A stretch of DNA of 64,000 bases from Zygotorulaspora mrakii (GCF_013402915.1 NC_050725.1:1-64000); one strand, 5' to 3'. Numbered from the stretch's first letter, positions 1 through 9,807 are shown. Program-made: numbers and translations. Notes: generated by a model not told the origin, from the sequence alone.

Positions 1-462
1 CCCCTTGAAAGTAAGTCCATGCACTTTCTTCGATACCTGTGACTTTTTATATCTTCATCGTTTTCACAATTTTATACCGTATTATTCGTAGTTATTCTTT
101 AAAAGTCTTTAGCTTAATATTTGTGGCGCGTTTGCTCAGTGTCCGGCCTGGCGCCAGGGCGGGCGCCAGGTGCCAGGTGCCAGAGTTTTGCAAAACCCCA
201 CCACATTTAGAGACATAAAAAACTCGCTAAAAAACACACATTTTCCCCAAAATCAATACCGAAAGAAATATTTTCCTTTTTATTTATCGGTGGTAATTAT
301 TTCTAAAACTTTGCATGACGAGAATAACACAATGAACAAGCAAACGGAACCATTGTCGAAAACAATTTCCTCGTAAAATACGTTTTGATTTTTTATTTTA
401 TATATCGATATATATTTTGAGGTATTATCTTATATAGACAGGGATGCTGAAATAATTGAAAA
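1..462. other. Intergenic, no gene supported
   Basis: AT-rich spacer at the left edge, downstream of the oxidoreductase that ends at 463. A short open frame lies near 170-376 but starts inside a GC-rich repeat and has no recognisable features. The only distinctive element is the GC-rich repeat at 147-183. Confidence 0.5.
147..183. repeat. GC-rich palindromic short repeat cluster
   Basis: A perfect 12-bp palindrome, CCTGGCGCCAGG, at 147-158 is followed by another GCGCCAGG (163-170) and two further TGCCAGG-type units up to 183. The surrounding DNA is strongly AT-rich, so the block stands out. Function unknown; it could be a GC-cluster-like mobile remnant or a protein-binding array. Confidence 0.6.
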
Positions 463-1680
463 CTATAAACTTGCAACAAACTTCTCAGCACTTGCCCCTT
501 TATCTTCCAATTCTTTCAGACCATTCATTATACCTTCGCCAAAGCTGCCAAGTGATTTAAAAACTTTCAAGGATTTTATAGGCTTTAACTGATCAGTTTC
601 AAAAAGCTTGGAAGTATAACTAACGAACCAAGAACCAAATCTAATATCTTCATGAAACTTCTTTATATTTACAGTTTCAATTATTAACTTTGTTTTTAAA
701 TTTTTTCTCACACACTCAGTTGTACCCTCGGGGAGTCCAACAATGCAAACTAGCTTCTTGGTTTCGGTGTTACCGTGTTCCAATATTTTGGACAATACAG
801 TGGCTGTTTCTTTGGATATCACATCAATTCCATAATTGACACCTTCCGGACAAAGATCCGCAATCTCTTCCAAGATTCTCTCTGCAGGTTGAAAACGATC
901 TATCACATGGGTTGCGCCTAGCTCTTTTAGATAATCTTTGTGTTTGCTTGAAGATATAATAACAATTTTGTCGAATTTTTTGCAGGCTTTGGCCAATTGT
1001 ATGACATAAAGTCCTACAGAAGAGCTACCACCCCATATTGCAATGTTTTGCGCTTTGTCGTTATTTTTTTGTACCTCTACTGTCAAATCTACAATAGTGG
1101 AGATTGCTGAACCAGCTGTCACTAGTGCCACACCAATTCCAGCGGCGAATTCAAGACCAAATTTATTTTGAACTAAACCAATGGGCAGTTTATGCTGTGG
1201 AATTCTCCAAACCAACCGGGAATCAAAAACCGTGTACTCTTGAAAAGTTGAAGTTTTCAGGTCTCGGTAAGATGTGCTGGCCAAGAATACTTCTGAAAAA
1301 ATCGGGAATTTTTTTTTGTCCACCTTGGGGCCTTGTTTAATCACAATTCCACTGCACTCTCGGCCATTAACCCATGGAAAAGAATATATATTGAACCTGT
1401 ACTTTTTGGACTTCCAATCCACATGGTTCAAGCCAACATATTCGTTTTGAACAAGAATTTCGTACTCTTTTAATTGCTTGGTGACAGGTAAACTGGCGCA
1501 GGCAACTAAATCTTTCTCAAACGTTGAAATAATTAGGCCTTTTTGAAATCTTGGCACAATTATGGATGGACTTTCATTTTCAAAAAGCCTTCTTGATTTG
1601 AAGCTTCCCACTTTTTCTACACTTTTCTGAGAACTTTCCTCAAAACAGTAGGATGGATCATCAATCCTCCTTTTTAACAT
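463..1680 (-). CDS. MDR-family (zinc-independent) oxidoreductase, YCR102C/YLR460C/YNL134C-like
   Basis: Predicted NAD(P)H-dependent medium-chain reductase of 405 aa. The ATG at 1680 is chosen because the longer frame (to 1713) begins with GTG. A GroES-like N-terminal domain (about residues 60-165; VNGRECSGIV near 104-113) precedes a Rossmann domain with the glycine-rich WGGSSSVGLYVIQLAK at about 216-231. The C-terminal EKFVASL matches the ending of the YCR102C/YLR460C/YNL134C group (EKLVAVLN). No catalytic-zinc cysteine set was seen, as expected for this group. About 45-50 residues precede the usual start of the family, and this extension is unassigned. YLR460C-type genes are telomere-proximal in S. 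cerevisiae, which fits this region. Substrate unknown; a quinone or enone reduction role is inference. Confidence 0.8.
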   Translation of the reverse strand: MLKRRIDDPSYCFEESSQKSVEKVGSFKSRRLFENESPSIIVPRFQKGLIISTFEKDLVACASLPVTKQLKEYEILVQNEYVGLNHVDWKSKKYRFNIYSFPWVNGRECSGIVIKQGPKVDKKKFPIFSEVFLASTSYRDLKTSTFQEYTVFDSRLVWRIPQHKLPIGLVQNKFGLEFAAGIGVALVTAGSAISTIVDLTVEVQKNNDKAQNIAIWGGSSSVGLYVIQLAKACKKFDKIVIISSSKHKDYLKELGATHVIDRFQPAERILEEIADLCPEGVNYGIDVISKETATVLSKILEHGNTETKKLVCIVGLPEGTTECVRKNLKTKLIIETVNIKKFHEDIRFGSWFVSYTSKLFETDQLKPIKSLKVFKSLGSFGEGIMNGLKELEDKGASAEKFVASL

Positions 1681-2185
1681 CCTGCGCCACAATATAATTA
1701 TGTTTTTGAGCACCTATATTCTTCAAATTTCTCAGGGTTCGGCCTTGCATCTGAATCTACATTTTTATACTCTTTGAATAAATAAGGCAGATCTCTTGTC
1801 CAATTAGAAACAGCACTTATCGGTTCAAGAAACGAAATTTAAGAAACTCCACTTAAATTGCTTTCTATTGAAAGTTTGATATGACCATAACAAATTGAGG
1901 AGGACACCACGATGTTAATTCATTCAGCACTTCATGGAACAGGTCCTGTTAATTCCGGGTGCCGGTCTTCTGTGGCGCCCGAAGACAAAGACTAAATGCT
2001 CTGTCAACCACTTATACCACAAGCATTACCATAAGAGGTTCTCGAACGGACAGCCAGAAAAATATATATCAAGATTAGTATATAGATCATGGGTTCAGAA
2101 AGGGAAGATGCAAAAGTTTCATGAGGTCGAGAATATCAGGCACTCGTAGGCGTGTGTTGGATTTTTTTGACTGTATTGTAAAGCA
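1681..2185. promoter_or_regulatory. Divergent intergenic region with TATA element
   Basis: This region separates the oxidoreductase on the minus strand from the flavin monooxygenase on the plus strand. A TATATAT at 2063-2069 lies about 120 bp upstream of the monooxygenase ATG and is a plausible TATA element. No other gene was seen. Confidence 0.45.
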
Positions 2186-3712
2186 ATGACGACAGACAAC
2201 GGCAAGAGAAAATTATCTAAGATTGATAATGTGGCAGCAGCTAAAAAGGCAAAACCCCACCCACAGAGAAAAAAAGAATTAATAATCAATGCTTTCTTGA
2301 TGGGAGCTGCTGGTAACCAGACAATTGGTATTTGGAGACACCCCAATGACAAGTCGACACAGTTATACCAAACCCCTACGTATTGTACCGACCTGGCTAA
2401 GCTGTTAGAAAGAGGCAAGTTCCACACGGTTTTTCTGGCAGATGTTTTAGGTCCGTACGATGTTTACAAAGGGGGGCAGAACTTTGGGCCGGTAGCTAAA
2501 ACCGGAGCGCAATGGCCCATATCTGACCCAAGTTATTTTATCCCCTTGATGGCTTATGTGACATCAAAGTTGGCCTTCGGTATTACCATATCTACCATTA
2601 GTGAGCAGCCCTATCATCTTGCCAGAAGATTGGGAACCTTGGATCTCATAACAAATGGTAGAGTTGGTTGGAACATCGTAACGTCTTATTTGGACAGCGC
2701 GTCAAGGAATCTGCTGAATGGAGAGACTCTTCCAAGCAGCCAAGAACGTTACAAACGTGCTGAAGAATTTGTTGAAGTCGTTTTAAAGTTGTTTTTGAGC
2801 TCTTGGCAGGATGGTGCTGTGAAGTTGGACAGAGAAAACGGAATTTTCACGGACCCAGAGGGATTGAGACATATCAATCATGTTGGGAAGTATTTCAAAG
2901 TGCCAGGGCCTGGAATTACATCACCAAGTCAACAAAAGCTCCCAGTGATTATACAGGCTGGAACCTCATCCCGTGGTATAGAGTTGGCTGCCAGGAATGC
3001 GGAAGTAATCTTTTTGGCATCATTGACACCAGAAGATTTGGAAAAATCTGTCAGGGATATCAAATTGATTGCACAGAATAAATACGGTCGGGATCCGACT
3101 AAAATGAAGTTTTTGGCTTTGATAACTGTGATCTTAGGTGACACGCACGAAGAGGCTGAAAGTCGGTACCTAGAATATCTGCGGTACTCTGATGAAGAAG
3201 GTGCAAAGGCAATGTTCTCTGGGTGGACTGGTGTGGATATCGACAAATTTGGGGATGAAGAAGTTTTGACGAACGTTGAGCATCTAGCAGTTGCATCGGC
3301 AGTGAAAAAATGGCAAAATGCACATCCCAGAGTTGAAAAATGGACAAAAAGAGCCATAGTCCAGGAAATTAAAGTTGGTGGTAGCGGCCCCTTAATTATT
3401 GGGACACCCAGAGAGGTCGCAGATACCATTCAGGAATGGGTTGATATATCTGACATTGATGGCTTTAATTTTGCATACACTGTGCTACCACAGAGCTATG
3501 AGGAAATTGTTGACAAGCTTTTGCCTGTGTTGAGAGACCGTGGTCTTGCCAGAAGAGATTATCCCGATACCGACGAAAGAAGTGAATACCTCACCTTCAG
3601 GGAGCAGCTCTTTGGGCAAAAAACTCTCGATGTTACTCATCCGGCCTACACTTTGAACTGGGCATCTGATGAGTCCAAGCAAGATTATGAAAGTCGTTTG
3701 AATAAAGTATGA
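2186..3712 (+). CDS. FMN-dependent luciferase-like monooxygenase, NtaA/SnaA/DszA type
   Basis: 508-aa protein of the bacterial-luciferase-like flavin monooxygenase superfamily, nitrilotriacetate/dibenzothiophene-sulfone monooxygenase branch. These enzymes use FMNH2 supplied by a separate reductase to oxidise C-N or C-S substrates. Visible marks are INAFLMGAAGNQ (34-45), the GPYDVYKGG segment (89-97), QPYHLARRLGTLD (141-153) and GRVGWNIVTSY (158-168), followed by a TIM-barrel-like body with VIIQAGTSSRGIELAA. Compared with typical bacterial members there is an extra basic N-terminal stretch (residues 7-30; KRK, KKAK, RKK clusters) resembling a nuclear localisation signal. No mitochondrial or secretory signal was seen. 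It lies 565 bp upstream of, and on the same strand as, an FAD monooxygenase. The substrate cannot be read from sequence; a bacterial or filamentous-fungal origin is possible but untested. Confidence 0.85.
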   Translation: MTTDNGKRKLSKIDNVAAAKKAKPHPQRKKELIINAFLMGAAGNQTIGIWRHPNDKSTQLYQTPTYCTDLAKLLERGKFHTVFLADVLGPYDVYKGGQNFGPVAKTGAQWPISDPSYFIPLMAYVTSKLAFGITISTISEQPYHLARRLGTLDLITNGRVGWNIVTSYLDSASRNLLNGETLPSSQERYKRAEEFVEVVLKLFLSSWQDGAVKLDRENGIFTDPEGLRHINHVGKYFKVPGPGITSPSQQKLPVIIQAGTSSRGIELAARNAEVIFLASLTPEDLEKSVRDIKLIAQNKYGRDPTKMKFLALITVILGDTHEEAESRYLEYLRYSDEEGAKAMFSGWTGVDIDKFGDEEVLTNVEHLAVASAVKKWQNAHPRVEKWTKRAIVQEIKVGGSGPLIIGTPREVADTIQEWVDISDIDGFNFAYTVLPQSYEEIVDKLLPVLRDRGLARRDYPDTDERSEYLTFREQLFGQKTLDVTHPAYTLNWASDESKQDYESRLNKV

Positions 3713-4277
3713 TGAAGACAGAAATTGTTGAGCTTTAATACATATACAGTGTCTCTGCTTCAAAGAAGCACTATTCATGATTAATTAGACTGAATAATTC
3801 AATCACTCATATGAGATCTTCGAAGAATTAAATATGCATATATTATATTTTAGGTAGTGTGTCTAATGGTTAGAAAGTGTCAATACCTGAAAATACCGTC
3901 GCGATTGTGATTTTAGAAAGCACTATATCTTTTATTTGTTATCGATGGGTTATCTCCAATGGTATCTTGATCATTGATAAAAGTTAATCATTATATATTT
4001 GAGTTGACGGCGCCACAAAAAACTGTGGAAGACTTCAGTCAAAGCGACTCAAAGTTTTAGATAATTTTTGGGCACCAACGAAAACCGGTGCCAGCAGTAG
4101 AGCGGATGATATTGAATTGTAAATAACGAAAACAGTCATGAATAACTTCTATATAAGTCGAAAATCAACGATTATTTTGCAATTTGAAAGATGTTTCATT
4201 CATGTCCCTTGAATTAAAGGAGAGCGTATTTGAGGAGCAGAACATTTTGGAGGCTGCAGGTATAAGAGGGTGTAATT
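3713..4277. other. Intergenic between two monooxygenase genes
   Basis: AT-rich 565-bp spacer serving as terminator of the FMN monooxygenase and promoter of the FAD monooxygenase. An AATTATATATTTGA-like AT tract lies near 3990-4000. No coding frame or RNA gene was recognised. Confidence 0.4.
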
Positions 4278-5879
4278 ATGACAGTAAAGGATGGTTTTCA
4301 AATCAACACTGTGGCAATTATTGGAGGAGGTGCAGCCGGCATTACAACTCTTTTTGAATTATTAAATACTAAGAATGACGGTTCCACCACCATTAGGTAC
4401 AAGCAGAATGGCGAGCTTGATAATTCAATCTCAAATGAAGACCCAGCTTTTAGTAAAGTGGTATTATTCGAACAAACTGCAAAAATTGGCGGAATCTGGT
4501 CACCAAGTTTTGAGAATCCGGATACTATTTCGCAATCAATGCTAGAAACAGAGAGATATAATGATCCTTATGTTTTGAGACCTGAAACGGCATTGCCTGA
4601 ACAGTTTGGAGTGGAAGAATATACGTTGAAGAATCCTTTGGAGACAAAAAACCACCCTGGTAGTTACAGGTGGAGTAGTAGTGGTATTTACAAGCATTTA
4701 TATTCAAATGTTCCTAGCAGATACCTTAAAAACTCATTCATTCCCCACAAGGACAGAACTGGATGTGAGGGTTCCACCAGAGATATTTTAGAGCCCTTGG
4801 TTCCAAACGGTGAAATAACAAATCGTCTCCTCGACTTTGCTGAGGAACACAATTTAGCTGGCAAAGTTAGATTCAACTCTGAAGTTGCCCGTATTTGTAA
4901 AACCCCAGATGGCAAGAAATGGAAACTCATTGTAAAGCACAGTACAGAAAATGGATTGATGGCGCAATGGTATACCGAATATTTTGATGCTATCGTTGTA
5001 GCCACAGGGCACTACTCGGTCCCGTATGTACCCCATATAAAGGGCCTGTCATCGTGGAATAAAGAATTACCTTCGAGTGTCCTCCATTCAAAATCTTATA
5101 GGAACCCAGATATCTTCAAGGACAAAGTTTGTCTTTTTGTGGGAACAGGCCTAAGTGGTATAGATATTCTACAGTATACTTTCCCCATTGCCAAACAGGT
5201 TATTGTCTCAAGAACGACTGGTAAGGAGGAAATCTATAAATGGTTAACGAATGCAGCAAATTCTGATGGTATCATTGTTAAACCAAGGATAAAAGAAGTG
5301 ATAGCATCCAATGGAAAAAAAATTATTTTCGAGGATAATTCCTCCGTCGATGCAGTCGACTATATAATCTTCTCAACAGGCTACCACTGGCATTACACCT
5401 TTTTAAACTCCGAAGAGACTGGCGTCCGTATTTTTCATAGAAATGGCATCCCGGATGGGTCATCCATGATCGGTGGTTTATATCTCAACTCCTTCGCTAT
5501 CGAGGATCCAACACTGGCATTTGTGGGCGTGACTGTGTCACCATTCAAGTGGCCATCATTTGAGCTGGCTGCTGCGACCATAGCCGGCATGTGGACAAAC
5601 AACGGCAAACTCCCAGCTAAGGAGTTTCAGGTCGCTTCAGAGAAAAAGAAGATTGTCGAAAGGAGCAAAAGCGTACTGTACCATTATTATTCCGTCTCTA
5701 ACTTTCCAGAGTATGTGAATGAGGCATCTGAGTTTTTGCCAAAGGGACGCAAAAGTTCAGATATATTCGATGAAAATCATCTGGATGATATGAACGCCTC
5801 TGCTGCCACTGCGGAAAGATTATTCTACCAAATAAAGAATAAAAGAATACTAGTTGAAGCAACGTTACCTACAGGTTGA
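4278..5879 (+). CDS. FAD/NADPH flavin-containing monooxygenase (FMO-like)
   Basis: 533-aa flavoprotein monooxygenase. An FAD-binding GGGAAG (residues 16-21) follows a hydrophobic strand; KIGGIW (69-74) is the usual IGG-W segment; VATGHYSVP (241-249) and FSTGYH (365-370) are ATG-type motifs; VGTGLSG (288-294) is the second, NADPH-binding, Rossmann glycine motif. Order and spacing match fungal FMOs such as S. cerevisiae Fmo1 (432 aa), with about 100 extra residues, partly an insertion around 30-60 and 90-170. Family members oxygenate sulfur or nitrogen centres. The same-strand NtaA-like neighbour suggests, but does not prove, a joint catabolic role. The start is the first ATG of the frame, immediately before the FAD-binding strand. 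Confidence 0.85.
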   Translation: MTVKDGFQINTVAIIGGGAAGITTLFELLNTKNDGSTTIRYKQNGELDNSISNEDPAFSKVVLFEQTAKIGGIWSPSFENPDTISQSMLETERYNDPYVLRPETALPEQFGVEEYTLKNPLETKNHPGSYRWSSSGIYKHLYSNVPSRYLKNSFIPHKDRTGCEGSTRDILEPLVPNGEITNRLLDFAEEHNLAGKVRFNSEVARICKTPDGKKWKLIVKHSTENGLMAQWYTEYFDAIVVATGHYSVPYVPHIKGLSSWNKELPSSVLHSKSYRNPDIFKDKVCLFVGTGLSGIDILQYTFPIAKQVIVSRTTGKEEIYKWLTNAANSDGIIVKPRIKEVIASNGKKIIFEDNSSVDAVDYIIFSTGYHWHYTFLNSEETGVRIFHRNGIPDGSSMIGGLYLNSFAIEDPTLAFVGVTVSPFKWPSFELAAATIAGMWTNNGKLPAKEFQVASEKKKIVERSKSVLYHYYSVSNFPEYVNEASEFLPKGRKSSDIFDENHLDDMNASAATAERLFYQIKNKRILVEATLPTG

Positions 5880-8090
5880 ATTGCGAATGACATTATTTCA
5901 TTTACAAAGTGATAGGTCCAATTGACTGTTGAGCGATTAAAAACATAAGAGCTTTGATACATATTAGTAAATTTGAAATATCATGCCATCATCCGATGTG
6001 ATGGACAGCTCACTGTTTAGATTGATCACAGATTATTGCCTAGCTACTAAAGTTTAGCTATAAATATTGCATTGATGGATTGCAGAAAATATAAAGAAGT
6101 ATTACACGCATAAGAGTGTTTTTTCTTTGACATGTGGATATTCAAATTATATAAGACATGAAACATGTCACAAATACAAACCGACTTCAGAAGAAAATAT
6201 ATATATGGAAAGATGGATGTGCTTGGCTTCCTAATGTTTCTTTTCATTTCAAAACTCTGACCACTGCAAAACTATTGATGATAGAATCGCTGGCACAACA
6301 TCACTGATTTCACCAAGATCGGCGCATGTTGGCGTGATTGAAAACTTGTCAAAAACTCCTGCCACTAAAAAAACGGCAAAGAAATTATAGTTGAAGCACC
6401 AAGAAAGCCAATTTTGCTGCGAATTAATGCCATCTTGTCCGACTGAAATATCTCAAAGAAATGTCTCAAGTTGAGACAAGGCTACTGCTTCATTATTCAG
6501 TCGACTCTGACTGGCAAAGATAAATAGTGATTCATTTTCGAAATTGTGGATGCTAGCTGGTTTGGACACCGATAACATTATTGTGAAGTGCAGGGACGCA
6601 GATATGTAACTATTTTACTATCGGGTATAAGAGTGGAACAGCTTACATCAAAGAAATGATTGGGTTAGCCCTAGCAGTATTTCCAGGTCACTGTCATATG
6701 TCTCAATAGCAAGAGGGAAAGAGTATTTTCTCTTCTGTTTAGCTCTTTGTTCGGAGTTCCAGTGTTTACCCGCATCACTAATAAGAATTCCTGCAAGGGT
6801 TTTCAACAACATGGTCTAAGGGAAGGGAAGAAAACGCATGTAAAGGCAGATTCTACTCCTTGGAGATAATGAATGTAATTACTATTTTGTTTGACGTATT
6901 TTTCCACTGGCTGAAGCCAATTTTCAAATTATCAATTTCAACAGTTCCGAGGATTCCAATATTGTTTCTGCAGATGAGAACTGTAAGCAGGTGCTTGAAA
7001 ACGCTATCAGTAAACACAATCGCGGTTTGAAATAGAATAGGACGCTATTTCATTCAACCAATTGTATGTTTACTGGAGCTACGAGGAGATATTAACGTTG
7101 TTTATCTACTTGAAGTATTACAGAGAACCGTGGAGGTGAAAAGGCTGGTGGTAGTTTAACGGATGTGGCTATGTGCCAGCTGTATCAGCAGAAAGTATAC
7201 CATTGCGGCATCTTGCAGAATTAAGATTCCTGCCACCACAGAGTAACAGAAAATTCAAGCTTCTGGAAGGTTATGCAACGCTGAGCTAATGAATACCAAT
7301 ATTTGACAAAACCTTATTATTGCCATTCAAATCGCTTGTTGCCATCTTCTTTCGACAGGTTGCAGTAGTAGTTCAATGTAGACAACATAAAATTTCGTGA
7401 TATAAAAAACCAACCTCCTTGTTTATACCATATTTCTCACGCAAGCTAACATTATGTATTCAGTAACCTTCCTATTGCACCTACTCATAGCTTTTTGATC
7501 CGCGAGACGGCAGAATTTTTTAAAGCAACAAGATGGCTATATAAATTGAAGTACTCAGGATAAATAAAGGAAGTTTAATTCACTCTCACTCGTTAATAAT
7601 ACACCCAGCGTTTCTCGAAAATGCTAGGTAGAGCACCTGAAACGCAACATCATGTTTGCGGACTCAGTATTGCCAATGTTCTCAAATTTTAACAGGTTTT
7701 TTTGAGAATTTTATACTTTTATTACACTGGTTCAGAGAGTACCGACATGATGACAGTCAGAGACATAGATATTTGATTTAAGAGTGTGAAGCGAAAAAGG
7801 CGTCACATTCTATGCGACGAGAGATTGGAAAGAAACAAAAAGGGAGACGTTTCAATTTCAGAACAAGTACCATCTAAAAGAACCGTGAAAGCAAATAAGG
7901 TTAATAAATTCTTCGAAAAAAAGTTATTGTGAACTCAAAGGACACCATTTCTGTAAAGAAAATTTATCTGCGCAATCGAAAAGAAGCTGCGGAAGAATAG
8001 ATAAATCGCTAAAAAAACATGTCAACAATCCCGAAACATCATCACGATGACCGTTGACTATATGTAAGTGAACGTATACAATTCTCTCAG
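5880..8090. other. 2.2-kb gene-poor spacer
   Basis: No frame of convincing size or similarity on either strand. TTAGTAA near 5964 is the reverse of a Yap1-type TTACTAA. A 51-codon open stretch lacking ATG (7777-7929, plus strand) encodes a lysine/arginine-rich segment and could be a relic of a lost gene. Length and emptiness are typical of subtelomeric yeast DNA. Confidence 0.4.
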
Positions 8091-9218
8091 TTAATCGAAA
8101 CTAGCAACAAAAGACATAGCAGATAAATGTGGAAGAACCTTTGTCACATTGGGATCCTCACCAATAAAATTCAAAGGGAAACCTAGGTCGAAAGACACAA
8201 CACTTTCCAGGTATTTAACCTGTTCTGGAGTCAACTTTATTTTCAAGGCGGCTATATTCTGCTCGAGATGTTCAACCTTTCTACCACCCACCAATGGGAA
8301 GACGTTTTTGGCCTTGGAGCGGATATAGGCAAGAGCAATAGATGTAATTGACTCTATGCCATGCTCTTTGGCAACATGTTCCAGGGCTGCACTGATCTTG
8401 ATCTCGGCCTCCGTCTGTTCACCGGCACCTAGGAAACCACGCAACCGGTCTCCGTTGGTTTTCATTTCTTCAATAGTTTTTTGGGTTTTGAATCTACCGC
8501 CACCCAAAACATCCCAAGGAACAATTGCCATCCCGAAATGCCTAGCCATAGGAAGAATTTCACGTTCCAGGTCTCTGACCATCAAATTCCATCTACCTTG
8601 GTACACGGTAAAAGGTGTCTTGCCATGGGAGACAGCATAATAATTTGCTGCGGCAACAATCCATGCTGGCGTGTCGGAGACACCGAGGTAAAGAACCTTC
8701 CCTTGTTGTACCAAGATGTGCAGACTGTCCATAATCTCCTCGATAGATGTCATGTGGTCCCACCAGTGGAGATACAAGATATCGATATAATCGGTCTTCA
8801 GCTTACGTAGCGAGTCGCGCACGCTCACGTGCAGACTGCGCCTGTTATTACCACCAAAGTTGGCGGTCTTACCTTTGCCTAACGCGTGACAACGGTAGTC
8901 GCTGGTAAACTTGGTAGCAATCACCAATTGGTCACGGATATTTCTTTCCGCCATCCAATCGCCCAACCAGGTCTCTGACTGCTCATTTTGGTAGTTGTTG
9001 GCCGTGTCGATGAAATTACCACCTGCTTTATAGTACGCATCCAACAAAGCATAAGATTGCTTTTTGTCGACCGAGCCCATGAAGTCATTCCATGCGTCTC
9101 CAACTGACATAGCACCAAACACTAGTGGCGAGACCTTGACACCCGCTTTGCTGGAAAGCACTCTAAGACGACCTAGCTCGGTAGCAGGTTCGGGAGCCGG
9201 AGCCCATAAATCAGACAT
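8091..9218 (-). CDS. AAD: Putative aryl-alcohol dehydrogenase (aldo-keto reductase, AAD family)
   Basis: 375-aa aldo-keto reductase closely matching the S. cerevisiae AAD3/AAD4/AAD14 family (about 376 aa) along its whole length. The catalytic tetrad is Asp71, Tyr76, Lys103 and His151, in DTANNYQNE, ATKFT and LYLHWWD. GVSDTPAWIVAAANYY and PLVGGRKVEHL are family-typical. The start is the ATG at 9218, whose MSDLWAPAPEPATELGRL aligns with the AAD14 N-terminus; the longer frame to 9248 starts with TTG. The protein is cytosolic, with no signal sequence. It is predicted to reduce aromatic aldehydes to alcohols with NADPH. AAD genes are subtelomeric and Yap1-induced in S. cerevisiae; two Yap1-type sites lie upstream (9451-9543). 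Unlike several S. cerevisiae copies, this one is full length. Confidence 0.95.
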   Translation of the reverse strand: MSDLWAPAPEPATELGRLRVLSSKAGVKVSPLVFGAMSVGDAWNDFMGSVDKKQSYALLDAYYKAGGNFIDTANNYQNEQSETWLGDWMAERNIRDQLVIATKFTSDYRCHALGKGKTANFGGNNRRSLHVSVRDSLRKLKTDYIDILYLHWWDHMTSIEEIMDSLHILVQQGKVLYLGVSDTPAWIVAAANYYAVSHGKTPFTVYQGRWNLMVRDLEREILPMARHFGMAIVPWDVLGGGRFKTQKTIEEMKTNGDRLRGFLGAGEQTEAEIKISAALEHVAKEHGIESITSIALAYIRSKAKNVFPLVGGRKVEHLEQNIAALKIKLTPEQVKYLESVVSFDLGFPLNFIGEDPNVTKVLPHLSAMSFVASFD

Positions 9219-9450
9219 ATTAACTGTAGGATTCTTGGTGGTGATCAATTAGGTGCTGAAGAGCAAGCTGTAATTCAGATGCAGCAACTGGAGCTCTTAT
9301 TACCTCCCCTGTGCTACAATTAAATCCAGTCCTCCTTCCTTAAAAGATCCTTATTTATATACCTGCTTTCCCGCACTCTTCCTATCCGCTTCGAACGCCA
9401 CCCACCCCTGAAACGGCCATACGATCCATGCGCGTTGGCGAACGAGGAAC

Positions 9451-9543
9451 TTACTAAGCAGAAATGCAGTCCCCCTGCATTAGCCTGATGAGTGAAAGTT
9501 ACATAGTCGTGTTTCCTGAAGGGTTACTTCGAGCCTTACGTAA
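9451..9543. promoter_or_regulatory. Two Yap1-type response elements upstream of AAD
   Basis: TTACTAA at 9451-9457 and the palindromic TTACGTAA at 9536-9543 match the two main classes of yeast Yap1/Yap-family sites. They lie about 230 and 320 bp upstream of the AAD ATG. In S. cerevisiae, AAD genes are induced by oxidants through Yap1. Site identity is read directly; function is inferred. Confidence 0.55.
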
Positions 9544-9763
9544 GCTGCGTAAACTAAAGCTGGTCGCTGTGTTCTCCAAACATACGTACGGCTCGCGCGT
9601 CAGCTTCCACTAATTTGCCACCCGTTTTTCACAGGCATCCTACTAGAATAGTTGCACTTCTAAGTCACAGATACTAGTACCTGACTCAAAGGTCTCGTGC
9701 CATGTAATGGCTGAGTTGAAGCGCTTCATAATCAAGACTTACATGATCCGCGAACCTGGCTCG

Positions 9764-9782
9764 CCGCTCGCGAAGCGAGCGG
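9764..9782. repeat. Perfect 8-bp hairpin
   Basis: CCGCTCGC (9764-9771), GAA loop, GCGAGCGG (9775-9782): a perfect GC-rich inverted repeat. It could be a dyad protein-binding site or an RNA hairpin; there is no run of T typical of a bacterial terminator. Confidence 0.5.
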
Positions 9783-9807
9783 TATTTCTTCAGGTCAAAA
9801 GCTTTTG

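Noticed and set aside
170..376. 68-codon frame at the left end
   Set aside because: It starts in the GC palindrome cluster, has skewed composition and no family resemblance.
1678..1713. Longer N-termini for several genes (oxidoreductase, AAD, Dal5-like, class IV protein, YJR056C-like, AIM32, GSF2, KCH1, BFA1, CRP1, FMP41)
   Set aside because: In each case the extended frame begins with GTG or TTG; the first in-frame ATG fits yeast initiation and, where the family is known, the family N-terminus.
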